Assembly (NCBI GenBank): GCA_963682025.1
Contig: OY821519.1
Coordinates: 161,834,487 to 161,898,486 of the forward strand
DNA from: Cordilura impudica
Taxonomy: Eukaryota; Arthropoda; Insecta; Diptera; Scathophagidae
Direction of reading: 5' to 3'
Length of the DNA stretch: 64,000 nucleotides
The translations under genes were made by a program, and so were the position numbers. The notes beneath the pieces are model-generated. The model worked only from the letters and a program-made list of their open reading frames with translations. It made no database searches and had not been told where the DNA came from. Shown in pieces: positions 1 through 11,433 of the stretch. Position 1 is the first letter of the stretch. Each line of letters starts with the position of its first letter.

Positions 1-943
1 AAAAGAAAAAATTAGAAATGCTTTTACGCATGTCATGCAGTTTACTCAAATGCTTAAAGTTTCAGAGCTCTTAAATAATCGGGGAGTTGGTGAAAATTGA
101 ATTACAAAAATCCGCGTTGATACACTAATAAAATACCATGTTAAGACGGTAATACGAACCACTGGGTTCGCTCTCTGAATCACGATTGCGAACCTAGGTG
201 TTCAAACGATTGTTCTGTTTCATTTTAGCGTTTACATTTTTTATGCAAATTTTTGACTCGGCTTTTTCTTTTCTTTTTTGTTTTTATTTAAATATACATG
301 TGTAAATATATACTTTTTATTTGTTCAATGTTTTTATTTATTATATATTTATTGCACACATATTTTTTTTGCATTTTCTTTGTTTATATGTTTTTAACAA
401 CTAGTTCAGATAAACTAGCGATAATTTTTTTTATCAAAATTTTGAGATGATAGTAAATTTTTCGTAGTTCGCAACATGATTCAAAATGAGCCAAGATTGT
501 TCTTTTTCAAATTTTTTATGGCGAAACATATTGGTTTAATCATGATTGGGGCGCGAACCTTGAATGAGAGAGCGAACCTAGAATTTTGCTGTCCGTCTGA
601 ACATAGCATAAACAGCTAAAGAGAGTTAATAAAATATTTATACACAAAACGATAAACACAAAAAAGACTAAGACAACAAAAAAACTGCAATACTAAATTT
701 TAATGAGTTTCTATTATTAATATGCTCTGTGTTATTAGTCGTTGTTTAAACTCTGATTTTTCTTTAATTTGACTATTTATTATATTAATTTATTTATTGT
801 TATTAAAATTGTATCATGATTAGTGATTGCATTATCGATAAGCGTTAAACCGATAAAACGATTAATCGAACAAAAATATTATATAAAAATTATCGATTAT
901 AGACAATTCGATAAATGTGCTATCATACGTACAATTTTATCTG
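1..943. other. A/T-rich non-coding DNA with a candidate foldback element
   Basis: No coding sequence is recognisable. Around 165-182 the sequence reads gggttcgctctctgaat and around 563-582 its approximate inverse gaatgagagagcgaaccta, so the segment between could be a ~420-bp MITE-like foldback. No target duplication is evident, so this is weak. The remainder is low-complexity A/T. Confidence 0.3.
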
Positions 944-1150
944 TTTTTATACCCTATGTCACTATGTCGTGCGGGTATAATGAGTTTGTGCTGATGTTTG
1001 TAAAGACCAAAAATAATTGGTAGTTACAAACATGGTGCAAAATGAAATTTACAATATGTGTTAGCTTTTATCGACCATAGGACTAGCGCTATTGAAATTG
1101 GTGAAAATCGGTGCATGTTCATACATATAACCCCTGTTAAGGCATTTGTC
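944..1150 (+). repeat. Partial copy of the 'tataccctat' interspersed repeat
   Basis: Begins tttttataccctatg, continues with gtttgtgctgatgtttgtaa and later gctattgaaattggt. The same blocks occur in the same order in the fuller copy at 61832-62610, which has about 110 bp more between the two blocks. It is therefore an internally deleted copy of one dispersed family. Family identity beyond 'fly interspersed repeat' is from memory of dipteran genomes and is not proven here. Confidence 0.6.
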
Positions 1151-1224
1151 GTTTTTCGTAAAATTTTCTATTGGCAATTTATAATTTGTCAAAACGCATA
1201 TTTTTGGGTACCAACAATTGAAGT

Positions 1225-2260
1225 GTGCCAAGTTAGCCCCCCATTTTTGGAAATAAAATTTTTTGAAGATTGTTCTGAATTGTTCTACGATTGTTCTACA
1301 ATGTTCCAAAACGATGAGTTTCTAAATGTAATTTGTACCGGTAAATCGAAAAAAAACGAATTTTAAGCTTAGCCCCCCCACTTTTAAAAAAAAAAATTTG
1401 GCGGTTGTTCTAGTTGTTGTAAACATTGTTCCAAATTAGATATGTCGCAAACCGTAACGTACGCAAATGAGAACGAAAAACATTTTTTCCGCGATTGCGA
1501 AGTTAGCCTCCCATTTTTGGAATAGGATTTTTTGAAGATTGTTCTACATTGTTCTAGGATTGTTCTACAATGTTCCAAAACGATGAGTTTCTAAAATGTA
1601 ATTTGTACCGGTAAATCGAAAAAACGAATTTTAAGCTTTGCCCCCACTTTTGGGAAAAAAAAATTTTGGCGGTTGTTCTAGTTGTTCTAGTTGTTCTAAA
1701 CATTGTTCCAAAATAGATATGTCGCAAACCGTAACGTGCGCAAATGAGAACGAAAAACATTTTTCCGCGACATTAACGTTATTAAACGATATCAATATTT
1801 TTACGCAACACGAAAGTTAACGCACAGATTCCAAAATTTCTTCCCCATTTTTGGAAATAAAATTTTTTGAAGATTGTTCTAGGATTGTTCTACAATGTTC
1901 CAAAACAATGAGTTTCTAAAATATAATTTGTACCGGTAAATCGAAAAAAACGAATTTCCATATTAGATATGTCGCAAACCGTAACGTACGCAAATGAGAA
2001 CGAAAAACATTTTTTCCACGATTGCGAAGTTAGCCCCCCATTTTTGGAAATAAAATTTTTTGAAGATTGTTCTACATTGTTCTAGGATTGTTCTAAAATG
2101 TTCCAAAACGATGAGTTTCTAAAATATAATTTGTACCGGTAACTCGAAAAAAACGAATTTTAAACTTTGCCCCCCACTCTTGGAAAAAAAATATCAACGT
2201 TATTAAACGATATCAATATTTTTGTGCGACACGAAAGTTAACGTACAGATTCCAAAATTT
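1225..2260. repeat. Compound tandem array rich in TTGTTCTA
   Basis: Four irregular units. Each has a block starting cccatttttggaa (about 1239, 1509, 1845, 2037), then repeats of ttgttcta, then tgttccaaaacgatgagttt and ttgtaccggtaaatcg. A second block (gatatgtcgcaaaccgtaac) recurs at about 1440, 1717 and 1969. Start-to-start spacing varies (about 270, 336 and 192 bp), so the array has been shuffled by internal deletion. The short ORFs on both strands are by-products of the repeat and are not believed. Confidence 0.8.
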
Positions 2261-2908
2261 CTTTCGTACAAGGTAACCTGAATGGCAACTGGTACTGCAG
2301 TTTGGAATTTGTTATTATTAATAATATTTTATGCAATAATACAATTATTTTTCATGTTTTTCAATATTATTTACCAATTATTGACACAATATTTACATCT
2401 GATATACAATCTTATTATATGTTAGAAAACGATCATTGCCAAAATTTATTTATATTAAGGGTCCTTGGTTAAATAATTTTGGAACACATCGATCAGTTCA
2501 AAATTTTTTATCAAACCATTATAACTTTGTTAATTTACTTTTGCTTACCGAAATGTCCAGTTGTCTCAATTAAGATCTGCATTGCTTCTTTGTCTTCGAT
2601 GCATATCACTAAACTAGAAACTAATATTTGTAGGAATTATGTAATGGCCAAATGTCTTAGCATAGCGTCCAGCTTGTTTAAATACAAGTTCGATGTCTGT
2701 GAAGTGTATCAACTAGAACATAAAATGTGTATCATACATACGTCGATATTTAGCCTTACCAATATTTTTTCTTTTTTTAAATGTTAATTTAACTACCTTT
2801 CGTATTTTCTGCATTTCGTATTTTTCATCGCTTAATAGAGCCAAAATAATACTCGATGTTATCTCTTAAGTAGTTTTCTAATTATCTTATTTTTTGTTTA
2901 TGTTTTAG
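2261..2908. other. Unassigned A/T-rich DNA, possible intron
   Basis: There is a run of about 100 open codons at 2479-2787 with no ATG at its start and no recognisable motif. If the exon at 2909 is real, this region would be intron or upstream sequence. Nothing else is seen. Confidence 0.3.
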
Positions 2909-3151
2909 TTCAACTCTGACAATAAACTGCAAGCTGCTGCTCTATATGTCATAAATAATATTGTAGAGCATAGTTACGTGTGCCCAGAAAAATATTCATT
3001 GGATAACTGCTATAAACTTAATATATTCAAAAATATAGAAGAGTTAAACAAATCTTTACAAAATATGCAACCACAGAGTGATTACATAAGTAGAACATTA
3101 AAAAATATTGTTGTTAAATGTAATAAAATGTACCCAGAAATTTTTAACTAG
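2909..3151 (+). CDS. Candidate 3'-terminal coding exon, unknown protein
   Basis: A pyrimidine-rich tract ending in AG (to 2908) is followed by 80 open codons ending in TAG at 3149-3151. The reading begins FNSDNKLQAA and ends YPEIFN; it is rich in Asn, Lys and Leu, contains two Cys within the first half (YVCPEKY, LDNCYKL) and has no membrane segment. It lacks a start codon, so it would be the last exon of a spliced gene or a captured fragment. I do not recognise the family. BEL1 is inserted 210 bp downstream, which could have cut off the gene's 3' UTR. An open frame of this length next to an acceptor-like site is suggestive but could be chance in such A/T-rich DNA. Confidence 0.35.
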   Translation, partial: FNSDNKLQAAALYVINNIVEHSYVCPEKYSLDNCYKLNIFKNIEELNKSLQNMQPQSDYISRTLKNIVVKCNKMYPEIFN

Positions 3152-3361
3152 TTTTAGAGAATGTATGCTAAATATACTATCTTTCGAAAAGCAAAATAAA
3201 TTTTTTGACGAATGGAGATGGAGGTTGAGTAAGTATTATGTTGGGTAACTAAAAAAACAACTCTTTTTAAAACGTACACAGCAAAAGTGCCTCCCTTATA
3301 TGTACCAAAGAATATATTGTACGAAAAACTTAGTCCGTATTTTCATTCAGAAAGAAGACAC

Positions 3362-3794
3362 TGTTCGGTCATTTCATGAATTTTTGTATTTTATTATCAT
3401 TTTATTTTTTTTATCATTTTATATTTTTTTAGTTTATATTCTTTTTAATATTTTTGAATTTTATGAATTAACTCTTTTTAGTATTAGTATTTTAGTTTTC
3501 GATTATAATGAATTTTAATATTAAATTATCATCACTATATGTCAAAATGCTTGGGAAATTTGAATTGTTAGCTTTAAAGATCCATTTTGAAAACAAAATA
3601 ATCATTCTTGTATTGAAATCCAAGAAGACCGGTCCTGAAATGTTTTTCGCTTACGTACGTTCAAAGTTGTGAGTTTTAGAATAGTCCGCCATATTAAATA
3701 AAACATAATTTTTAAAATTAAATTTAAATTAAAATAATAGTGGTTGCAAATATTAATTTTGCAACAATTCCTTAAAAAAGCTTAAGGAAGAACA
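3362..3794 (+). repeat. BEL1 5' LTR
   Basis: 433 bp, TGTTCGGTCATT to AAGGAAGAACA. Near-identical to 11417-11851, with a one-base difference in the fifth position region and several small indels. Internal block caccatattaaataaaaca-like sequence is shared by both copies. Preceded by GACAC. Confidence 0.93.
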
Positions 3795-3797
3795 TTT

Positions 3798-3806
3798 TGG
3801 CGCCCG
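3798..3806 (+). other. BEL1 primer-binding site (candidate)
   Basis: Three bases after the LTR comes TGGCGCCCG, complementary to the CGGGCGCCA 3' end known for lysine-type tRNAs. The match does not extend further, so the tRNA identity is tentative. Confidence 0.5.
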
Positions 3807-6087
3807 TCCGTGCATTTATTAACATACAAGACTCTACCGTGTGTGCGTAATTATTACAACCCGGTATAATTACTAAATTATTAAAATCACATCCGCGCGT
3901 TCGTTCATTAAAACAGCCCGGCTAAATAAATCATCAGCGTCAGCTATTGAAGGAAGTTTTCACCCTCAGAAGACCATAGTCAAAGCCAAATGCAACTGCA
4001 TCCTTTGCCAAAAGGAAAGCTCTGAACGCCGGAAAAACTCTAATCAGGTATTCAAAAACAAACAATAATCAGTGAGAGACTTTGCTTTTAATTTCGATAA
4101 AATTTGGTTAAGCAAATAAATCAATAAATTTAATTTTTTGCAAAAGTTTTAATACCATACATGAAATTATTTGTTCTTCATTTAAAATTTCTTAGTTTAT
4201 ATATCGTCCTATTAGTGAAACACAAAATAAGAAAATAAATAAAAGTGCTGTATTTAATAAACTTAATTATCATTAACACAAATCAAACTTCATTATCTTA
4301 ACACAAATAAATTTAAACCGTACACATCAAAATTACGCCTCCTCACCGCGTTCAGTGCTACCACTTACCGTCCGTTCTCTCTGCAGCTCGCGCTCTCTTA
4401 ATATTTTCCTTAAAAAAAGAGAAATATAATATTAATTTAATTTTATTACATTGTAAGAAAGCTACAATTTCCAATTTTACTCATCGTGCTTTGTTTTTAT
4501 TTCTTGAATTTCACAGTTGTCAACTTGTTGTGTCATTCGTTTTGTTTAATTTTCATTACACTCGGTACTTTTGATAAAAATCCCATTTACCAACACTGTT
4601 GTTTCGTCGAATGTACTGAGTGTGATCCAGAAATACCATTGATCATATGGTAAACAGGCGAACGGTGTAAAGAAGCAAGAGGGGTAAACAAAAAGACACG
4701 ATTTCTGTTTTGACGACTCTTTTTCATATTTCTTTTTACACTCATTTATTTTTTTCTTGTTACGTTTTATTCTTTTTCGTACTTTGAAGTGGCCACTTCA
4801 GTGAGATCAAGAAACGCTTACATATTCATTTATTTTTATTTAATATTTATGCGTAATTTCTTTAAATAAAATAGAACAGGTTTTAACTTAAAACTTTCAA
4901 ATACTGATCCGTTCTGCTATTTGATTAGATATTCTAAACATTCTACTCTTAATAATTTAAATATTAAATAGGTTTTTGTATATAGTTTTAAAAATGATAA
5001 ATTATTAAGTAGAAAAATAAATAAATATAAAAAATAAAATAATTTAATAAATAAATAAATTTAATTGAAAAATAAAAAAAAAATAATTTGAATTTACATT
5101 AATTCATATATTTTTATATTTTTCCTAATCCGAAAAATAAACTAAAGCAGAATAAAAAAAAGACATGCAACTAAAAAGCATCGTATGAATGCAATAGGTT
5201 TTTGGTAACAGCTTCAAAAGAGAATTAAGAAAAACGACATCGTTAAAAATCATCATTTGAATTAGGCCAAAGTGAAGATTAACATTGAAAAAAAACGTAA
5301 CAAAAATTGAGAAATTAAATTGATAAATTTAATGTTAATTTATATATATATATTAATACATAATACATTAAAAGGAGAGTGAAGTGTGCCAGTGTATTAC
5401 GTATACTGTGAAGTTATCTAAGTTCTAATATAATTATAACAAGAAAGGAGATTGATAAAATTATAATCGGACTGCTATTTAGTGTTTGCGAGTCAACATA
5501 TTGAATATAATTAATAGAGGCTGCGGCAAATTTATAAACAGTAAGTAATATAACTGTGCAAAGATAATTTATAAAATTAATTACCTAAATAAAGTTGAAA
5601 TTTTTTCGTTTGCTCTTTGTGTCATTCATGGTTGTTATTAAAGCAACCCAGCAAACATTTTAGTGAAATTCATAGCGCAATACATTTGAGTAATTTTTTC
5701 TGGAATTTTTATTTCAAAAACTTCAAACAGTGTAAAAAATTACAACCGCTATCCCAGCAAACAAATTATTAAAAAGAAAAAAAATATTTTACTGGAGATT
5801 TCATTCAACGCCAAGAAATTTGTTTAAATTTTAACGAAATATAACAAAAAATTTATTGAAACTACTGAACATTTCTGAACTTTTACGAAGGTTGTTTCCT
5901 AATTATTTTGAAACAGTAAGTTGATCTGGGCAATTCAGTATACATTTATATTTTGGTAATTAGTCTATTCGACAAATTCAGTGAATTTCTTTGAGGTCCT
6001 TCTAGAAGCTTTAATTTCTAAACAGATTTTTAAAAGAATTGAAGTCAGTTTCATACGTTTTCTGTTCTCGAAGTTCTCGACTCGAAA
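3807..6087 (+). other. BEL1 untranslated leader
   Basis: About 2.3 kb without a credible reading frame, unusually long for a BEL leader. It is very A/T-rich from about 4100 on. Some of it may be later insertions, but I see no clear boundaries. Confidence 0.5.
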
Positions 6088-7245
6088 ATGGCTCCTGGTA
6101 AGAAAAATAAGGATTCTGCCAATTTTGACCAACTATTAAAGAAAAAACCATTTCATATAATCAAAATGAATTACAATGCCGCCTAGAAATTTTAAGCTCA
6201 TACAATGAAGATGTAATAGAAATCCAGTCAGAGATTGACATTCTTGATCCTTCAAATGATGAACGATCTGACTTAGAAAATTTATGCGTATCGACAAAAA
6301 GTATGATCCTTGGATATTCAACTCCAGTTAGAAAACTTAGTTTTAGGGAAACTACTTTTGGCTTTCAAGGTCATCACAGTCGGCTTCCAAATTTGAAAAT
6401 ACCGAAATTTAGCGGAAAATATTCCGATTATAAAAACTTTAGCAGTTTATTTCAGAGTCTGGTAGATAATGATTCCACCTGAATTTGAAAAAGTAATCAT
6501 TTGTTCTCATGCCTATCCGATGAAGCACTTGGTACTGTAAAGGCCTACCAAATCAGTGAGCAAAATTATAGCAAGGCGCTTCAGAGTTTAAAAAAGGTTT
6601 ATGACAATCCGTGTTTTATATTTTTCGACAATATTACTAAATTATTTAGTCTACCCGAGATGTCTAAACCATCGGCATCAGCCTTGAGGAGCATGATTGA
6701 TAACGTTTCAGCTATTTACGGCTCGCTTTTGTCTGTCGGTGACGACAAAGCAATTACTAATGCAGAAATAATTCATCTTGTAATGACAAAAGTAGATGCG
6801 ATCAGCCGGTCGGAATGGGAAGAGCAACTTAACTGCGACAGGTTGCCTCTTTGGAGTGATTGCGAGGCTGACGTGAACAAACGATATCAACATATTTCAG
6901 CTGATGAAGCTTCTAGGTCAAGGCTCAAGCCTAATATTAATTTTACAAAAAATATAGACAATTTTTCTAGAAATAAATCTAAGTCATCGTTCGCTTGCCA
7001 AACTGACACGCAACAAGCGGCTTATAAATGTTTATGTTGCAAATCGACGTAACATTTTGTGTATACTTGTCCGTCATTCTCTGCAATGCATGTGCAACAG
7101 AGATTTGATTTCATTAAGGGTGTACCTGCCTGCATTAATTATTTGAAAAGGGACACACAGTAACAAAATGTAATCGTCGAAGTGTCGAATTTGCAGTCGC
7201 TCACATAGCACTTTATTACACATATTTTCAGCAAATAGTTTACAA
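6088..7245 (+). pseudogene. BEL1 gag (broken)
   Basis: Start ATG at 6088 (MAPGKKNKDS). After a frameshift near 6180 the frame carries RLPNLKIPKFSGKYSDYKNF, the DUF1759-type Gag signature of BEL elements, then a TGA at about 6479-6481. The frame 6501-7052 continues Gag (KALQSLKKVYDNP...). It is followed by the first zinc knuckle, CLCCKST (stop) HFVYTC, and the conserved SFSAMHVQQRFDFIK and PACINYLKRD stretches in yet another frame. Gag would form the cytoplasmic particle and bind element RNA. At least three breaks make it non-functional. Confidence 0.85.
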
Positions 7246-7720
7246 TCGGAAAGTGTTTCTAGTTCTGTGTCCGATCAGTCTTTAATTTCGAAAGCTTTCG
7301 TAAATCATTCGTCTTCGAATAAATACAGTGTAATATTAGCTACAGCTTTGATTCAGATCAAAGATAAATCAAGCCAATATGTTCTAGCGAGAGCTTTATT
7401 GGATTCCACTTCACAAATTCATTTTGTAACTGAGAAGCTAGCACAGCGACTGCAATTACGAAAAGAAGAAAGAATTCTCAGTCTTGACAAATTCGCCAAA
7501 TTCAAGCTACAAGCAACAATAAAATCTCGAAGGAATTCCCTCGAATATTCTTCAGAATTTTGGGTTCTTCGATCGATTTCAAATTATCAACCAGACCAGG
7601 TTATTTCCACTTCTGAGAATATACAATCAGCCGATCCATACTTTTTCGAACCTCAAGGAATAGATATGTTGATTGGCGCTAAGATTTTCTTTGAACTGCT
7701 ATGCGTTGGTCAAATTTAAA
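7246..7720 (+). pseudogene. BEL1 aspartic protease (DUF1758-type)
   Basis: The open stretch 7267-7719 contains LARALLDSTSQIHFVTEKLA. In active members the motif is LLDSGSQ; here the Gly after Asp-Ser is Thr. Further on are QSADPYFFEPQGIDMLIGA, the usual LADP...IDLLLGA block, and then QKTLLGWLVSG across the TAA at 7717-7719. The enzyme would cut the Gag-Pol polyprotein. It lies between gag and RT, the normal BEL order. The stop codon interrupts it just before the conserved GWLVSG. Confidence 0.82.
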
Positions 7721-8934
7721 TGAACTCAAATACTCCAACGCTTCAGAAAACTTTACTTGGTTGGCTTGTTTCGGGAAAATATAAAGAATTGAAGAGCTCT
7801 GTAAATACATGCCATTTAAATGCACTTACAAAAGAAGAATCGTCATTAGAGTCAATAGTTCAGATATTTTGGGAGTTGGAAGAAATTCCTCGTGATAATA
7901 AAGTTCTATTGATTGAACATCAACACTGTGAGGAACATTTTATTAAATCTATCGGACAATTGCCGTCAAGAAGATTTGAAGTGGCATTACCTTTCAAAAC
8001 GGATCCAAGGCGTTGGGTATGTCTTTCGAAACAGCTAAAATACGATTCCTATCGTTGGAACGTCGATTGTCAAAGGAACCGCATGTGAAGGAGATGTATA
8101 ATCCTTTTATGCAAGAATACATTAATTTGGGATACATGTCTATTGCAGACAATAAAGTTCCAGATGCTCCTCACTATTTTATACCGCACCAATATGTACT
8201 ACGCCCGCAAAGTTCAACTATAAAATTGCGAGAGGTGTTCGATGCCTCATGCAAAACTTTAACACAGCTCTCTCTCAATGATCTACTATTGATCGGGCCT
8301 ACAGTGCAAGGTGTAGAGTACACAATAATTCGTTTTCGACTTCATAAGTATGCGATTATGGCTGACGTTGAAAAAATTTACCGTCAAGTTTTAATTGATG
8401 AGGCCGATAGGAATTTTCAATTTATTTTATTGCTTGAGCATCAGTCTCAAAATATTGAAATGTATAAGTTGAATACAGTAACTTATGGAACATCTTCGGC
8501 CCCATTTTTGCCAATACGTTGCCCCACGCATCTGAGCGATTTATTCGAAATAAACGTTACCAACCGGTTCCAAAGTTATTCGGAAAAATTTTTATGTCGA
8601 TAATCTTTTAGCTGGAGCAGAGTCGATTGAAGAACTTGAAATAATTAGATTTCAAGTAACTGGGATATTGCAATCAGCTGGGTTCAAGTTAACTAAAAAG
8701 TTTTCAAACTACTGCAATGAAGTATCAGCAACTGAGAAACCCGTACATATTGACCCGAATTTCACGAAAACTTTAGGCACATATTGGCGACCGAAGAGTG
8801 ATGTTTTCAATTATCATTTAAATGATTCATTTCAGTATCTGAGGGCCACGAAACGTAACAATTTATTCGTTTCGGCTCTGCGTTTTGATCCTCTCGGACT
8901 GTTGTGCCCTTTTGTAATTAAAGCCAAGGTTTTG
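7721..8934 (+). pseudogene. BEL1 reverse transcriptase (broken, YVDN)
   Basis: Fragments in three frames. First comes IVQIFWELEEIPRD (7857-7898) and the CEEHF block. Then, from about 8090, YFIPHQYVL, KLREVFDAS, LNDLLLIGPTVQ and MADVEKIYRQVLI (fingers and palm, including the first catalytic Asp) and NTVTYGTSSAPF. After a frameshift comes FYVDNLLAGAESIEELE at about 8585-8640. The second Asp of YXDD is Asn, which would abolish catalysis. The domain then runs through LRFDPLGLLCPFVIKAKVL, where the repeat insertion at 8935 interrupts it. Confidence 0.85.
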
Positions 8935-9281
8935 CATTTTTGTTTGTTTCTTTAGAGTTCTCTAAATCAGGCTTTCAAGGTCAAGTACTTATATAAATAA
9001 AAGATTATTTATTTCATTGTTTTACTCCGAAGTTTCGTTGGTATTTTTTCCAACTTCCTCAGGGAGAATATTTTATTAAATCTGGCAACCACATAAAACA
9101 TAAATAAGAAAAATAAAATGTAAATAACAACATATAGTTTCTACACATGTTTTAAGAATACTTCACTTACAGATAATCCTTTTCCAGATTTACATTATTT
9201 TTATAAAATATATCACAGGTTTTTTATTAACGACACAAAACACTTATATGTATAATTTAATAAAAATAATCGTAAGAACGT
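8935..9281 (-). mobile_element. Short repeat insertion in BEL1 pol (Penelope-like fragment?)
   Basis: The pol reading breaks after AKVL and resumes at 9282 with WLVKLDWDES, so about 347 bp are extra. Read on the minus strand, the insert shares blocks with 18830-19110: ctgaggaagttg, caacgaaac, aataatcttttattt and ttgaaagcctga-like sequence. It contains no coding sequence. The CUGAGGA...GAAA block resembles the hammerhead ribozyme core known from Penelope-like elements, so a truncated Penelope-like copy is my best guess. Confidence 0.55.
9025..9066 (-). ncRNA. Hammerhead-ribozyme-like motif
   Basis: On the minus strand: CUCC (9066-9063), CUGAGGA, one extra A, GUUGG, a loop, CCAAC, GAAA, then CUUC and GGAG (9028-9025). 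CUCC/GGAG can form stem I and GUUGG/CCAAC stem II; stem III would be minimal. The extra A before stem II and the CUUC in place of CGU(A/C) weaken it. The second copy at 18973-19006 has GAAACGUA, which fits better there, but a poorer stem I. Confidence 0.35.
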
Positions 9282-9862
9282 TGGCTAGTGAAGCTAGATT
9301 GGGATGAATCAATTCCCATAAATCTAAATATTTCTTGGGAAAATTTTAAATCCAATTTATTGAAAATTGATGTAATAGAAATTCCCAGATACGTTTTAAC
9401 AGCGTCAGAATCGAAATGCCAAATTCATGGTTTATTCGATGCCTCCATGCGAAAATATAGCTACTGCATTTATATCAGGAGTAGAGTGGCTGGTAAAACT
9501 TAGTGCCGACTATTAGCAGCCAAATCAAAAGTCGCTCCTCTGAAGGCAAAATCACTTCCAAGACGTGCAGCCCATTTATTGGCCAAACTATGGTCTAAAA
9601 TAAAACCCAAAATTTCGTCTGATATTGAAAATGTAACATTTTGGATGGATTCAGAATTGACATTACACTGGATTAAAACTCATTCTTCAACATTAGCAAT
9701 ATTCGTCTCTAATTGATTAGCAGAAATCCAAGAATTATCAGATCGAGTCGCCTTACGACTCATTCCAATTAAGAAAAATCCGGCTGATATTGTTTCTAGG
9801 GGATGTAATGTAGATGAACCAGTTGACTCAATATGGTTTAATGGCAAGAAACTTGGACTCTA
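9282..9862 (+). pseudogene. BEL1 RNase H region (broken)
   Basis: WLVKLDWDES starts the conserved segment between RT and RNase H. IHGLFDASMRKYSYCIYIRS carries the first RNase H Asp (FDAS), followed by a stop at about 9501. Then CRLLAAKSKVAPLKAKSLPR, VTFWMDSELTLHWI (second acidic block) and NPADIVSRGCN follow in one frame with a TGA inside FVSN(stop)LAEIQ. Order and motifs match BEL RNase H. It would remove template RNA during reverse transcription. Confidence 0.82.
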
Positions 9863-9874
9863 AGAGAGTAATGC

Positions 9875-11433
9875 GTGGCCAGTGAAGAAACATTTTACTC
9901 TAATGACGCAGAGTCGTTAGAAAAGAGGAAAGCTAATGTGTTTCTCGCAGTAGAGGAAAATGTCAAAGAGATCAAATTGGTTACAGATTACTCTGTATAT
10001 ACCAGACTAATACGAGTCTTCACATACGTGTTTCGGTTTCTTGACATTGCTCGAAGAAGAAAATGCAGCTGCCTCGGAACTCCTTCAGCGAAAGGGCTGA
10101 ATTGGACGTTCCTGCAAATCATTGAGTTTTTTCAGAAAATAGATTACGAAGAAGAGCTTAAAAAGCTAGGTAAGCATAAGTGTTGCCTTCTAATCTTGTC
10201 TTCTAATCATTCATAAATTTGAAGAAGAGCATCGCTCGTTTTCACAAATAAGGATAGGCGGCCGGTTGCTAAATGCACCAATTGCATATGATGCAAAATT
10301 TGCCATTCTAATGTCTAAAAAGTCACATTTTCTGACCCTGTATTTGCTAGTAGCTCTTCTACGGGATAAAATATGGCTCATAAATGCCAGAGAAGAGTAC
10401 ACAAAAACAGCTCGGAAGTGTCTGCATTGCTTCCGTTATAAACCTAAACTAATGGGTCAAATTATGGGAAATCTGCCGGCTGATAGGGTGAGAGCTCTAC
10501 GCCCCTTCAAGGTTGTGGTGTAGAGACTTTTGCGGTCCAGTGAATATAATCCAAAAAATTCGTGGCGTCCACCTGTTAAAATGTACATAGCCGTATTTGT
10601 GTGTTTCACTTCTAAGGCTGTTCATATAGAATTGGTTACTGATTTATCTCCAAATTCCTTTATTCTCTGTCTTCAAAGGTTCATCGGCAGGAGAGGACTA
10701 CCAGAAAGGGTGTATTGCGACAACTCGACCAATTTCATAGGCGCCAACCGAGAGCTGATGGAGTTGCAAAACGCGATGTTAACCCATGCCACATAGGTGG
10801 TGTCGTACGCTTCAGCTTTATTCCACCTCGAGCTCCACACTTTGGCGGTCTTTGGGAAGTGGCTGTCAAGTCCGCCAGGCTTCTTATCAAAACCGTGGGC
10901 AAAGTGGTGGTCACAACTGAGGAACTACAAATGGTTCTAAAAAAAGTTAGAATGGGCTCTGATCTCCAGGCCAATCGCCCCCATCAGCAACGATCCCAAC
11001 GACGACGAAGCTCTCACCCCGAGAATTTTCTATTGATAATCGAGAGCCTTCGTGCGCTGCTGCGTCAAGAAGAGCCGGCCAATCTCACGTTCTCCAAGAG
11101 ATGGCGCCTTATCTCCACACTCAAGCGGATGTTTTGCCAATCCTGGGAGAGGGATTACGTCCGCAGCCTCCAAACCCGAATCAGGTGGGCAGAAGACGAA
11201 CTCGATCTCGCCGTCGGCAAGGTCGTAATCTTTCACGATGACAATCTTCCACCTCTCCAGTGGCTGACCGGTTGAGTGAGCCTGTACTTTGAGGCAAAGA
11301 CGACAAAGTCAGAGTAGCGGAAGTGAAGACTAAGCACGGCACGACGAATAGGCCGATTCATAAGTTGATGTTATTACCGATGGATTGGATTACCGTTGGT
11401 CATTCAATGGGGCCGGTGTTGGTCATTTCATAA
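9875..11433 (+). pseudogene. BEL1 integrase and DUF5641-like tail (broken)
   Basis: The N-terminal zinc-binding part is seen as GGRLLNAPIAYDAKF and KCLHCFRYKPKLMGQIMGNLP. A stop (10521-10523) falls where the first catalytic Asp block (VD.CGP) should be. Then come YIAVFVCFTSKAVHIELVTD-like sequence, VYCDNSTNFIGA (second Asp) and, after a frame change at about 10797, RAPHFGGLWEVAVKSAR (catalytic Glu). The C-terminal part has FHDDNLPPLQW and EVKTKHGTTNRPIHKL. The frame would end at TAA 11431-11433, inside the 3' LTR. It would insert element DNA into the genome; several stops kill it. 11.0-11.28 kb is more GC-rich than its surroundings. Confidence 0.82.

Noticed and set aside
2479..2787. 102-codon open stretch
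   Set aside because: No ATG start (opens with TTG), no homology pattern that I recognise.
4141..6087. A separate element hidden in the unusually long BEL1 leader
   Set aside because: No inverted ends, duplications or coding motifs could be found.
6136..6893. Minus-strand ORFs opposite BEL1 gag
   Set aside because: They are shadows of the plus-strand gag reading and have no motif.
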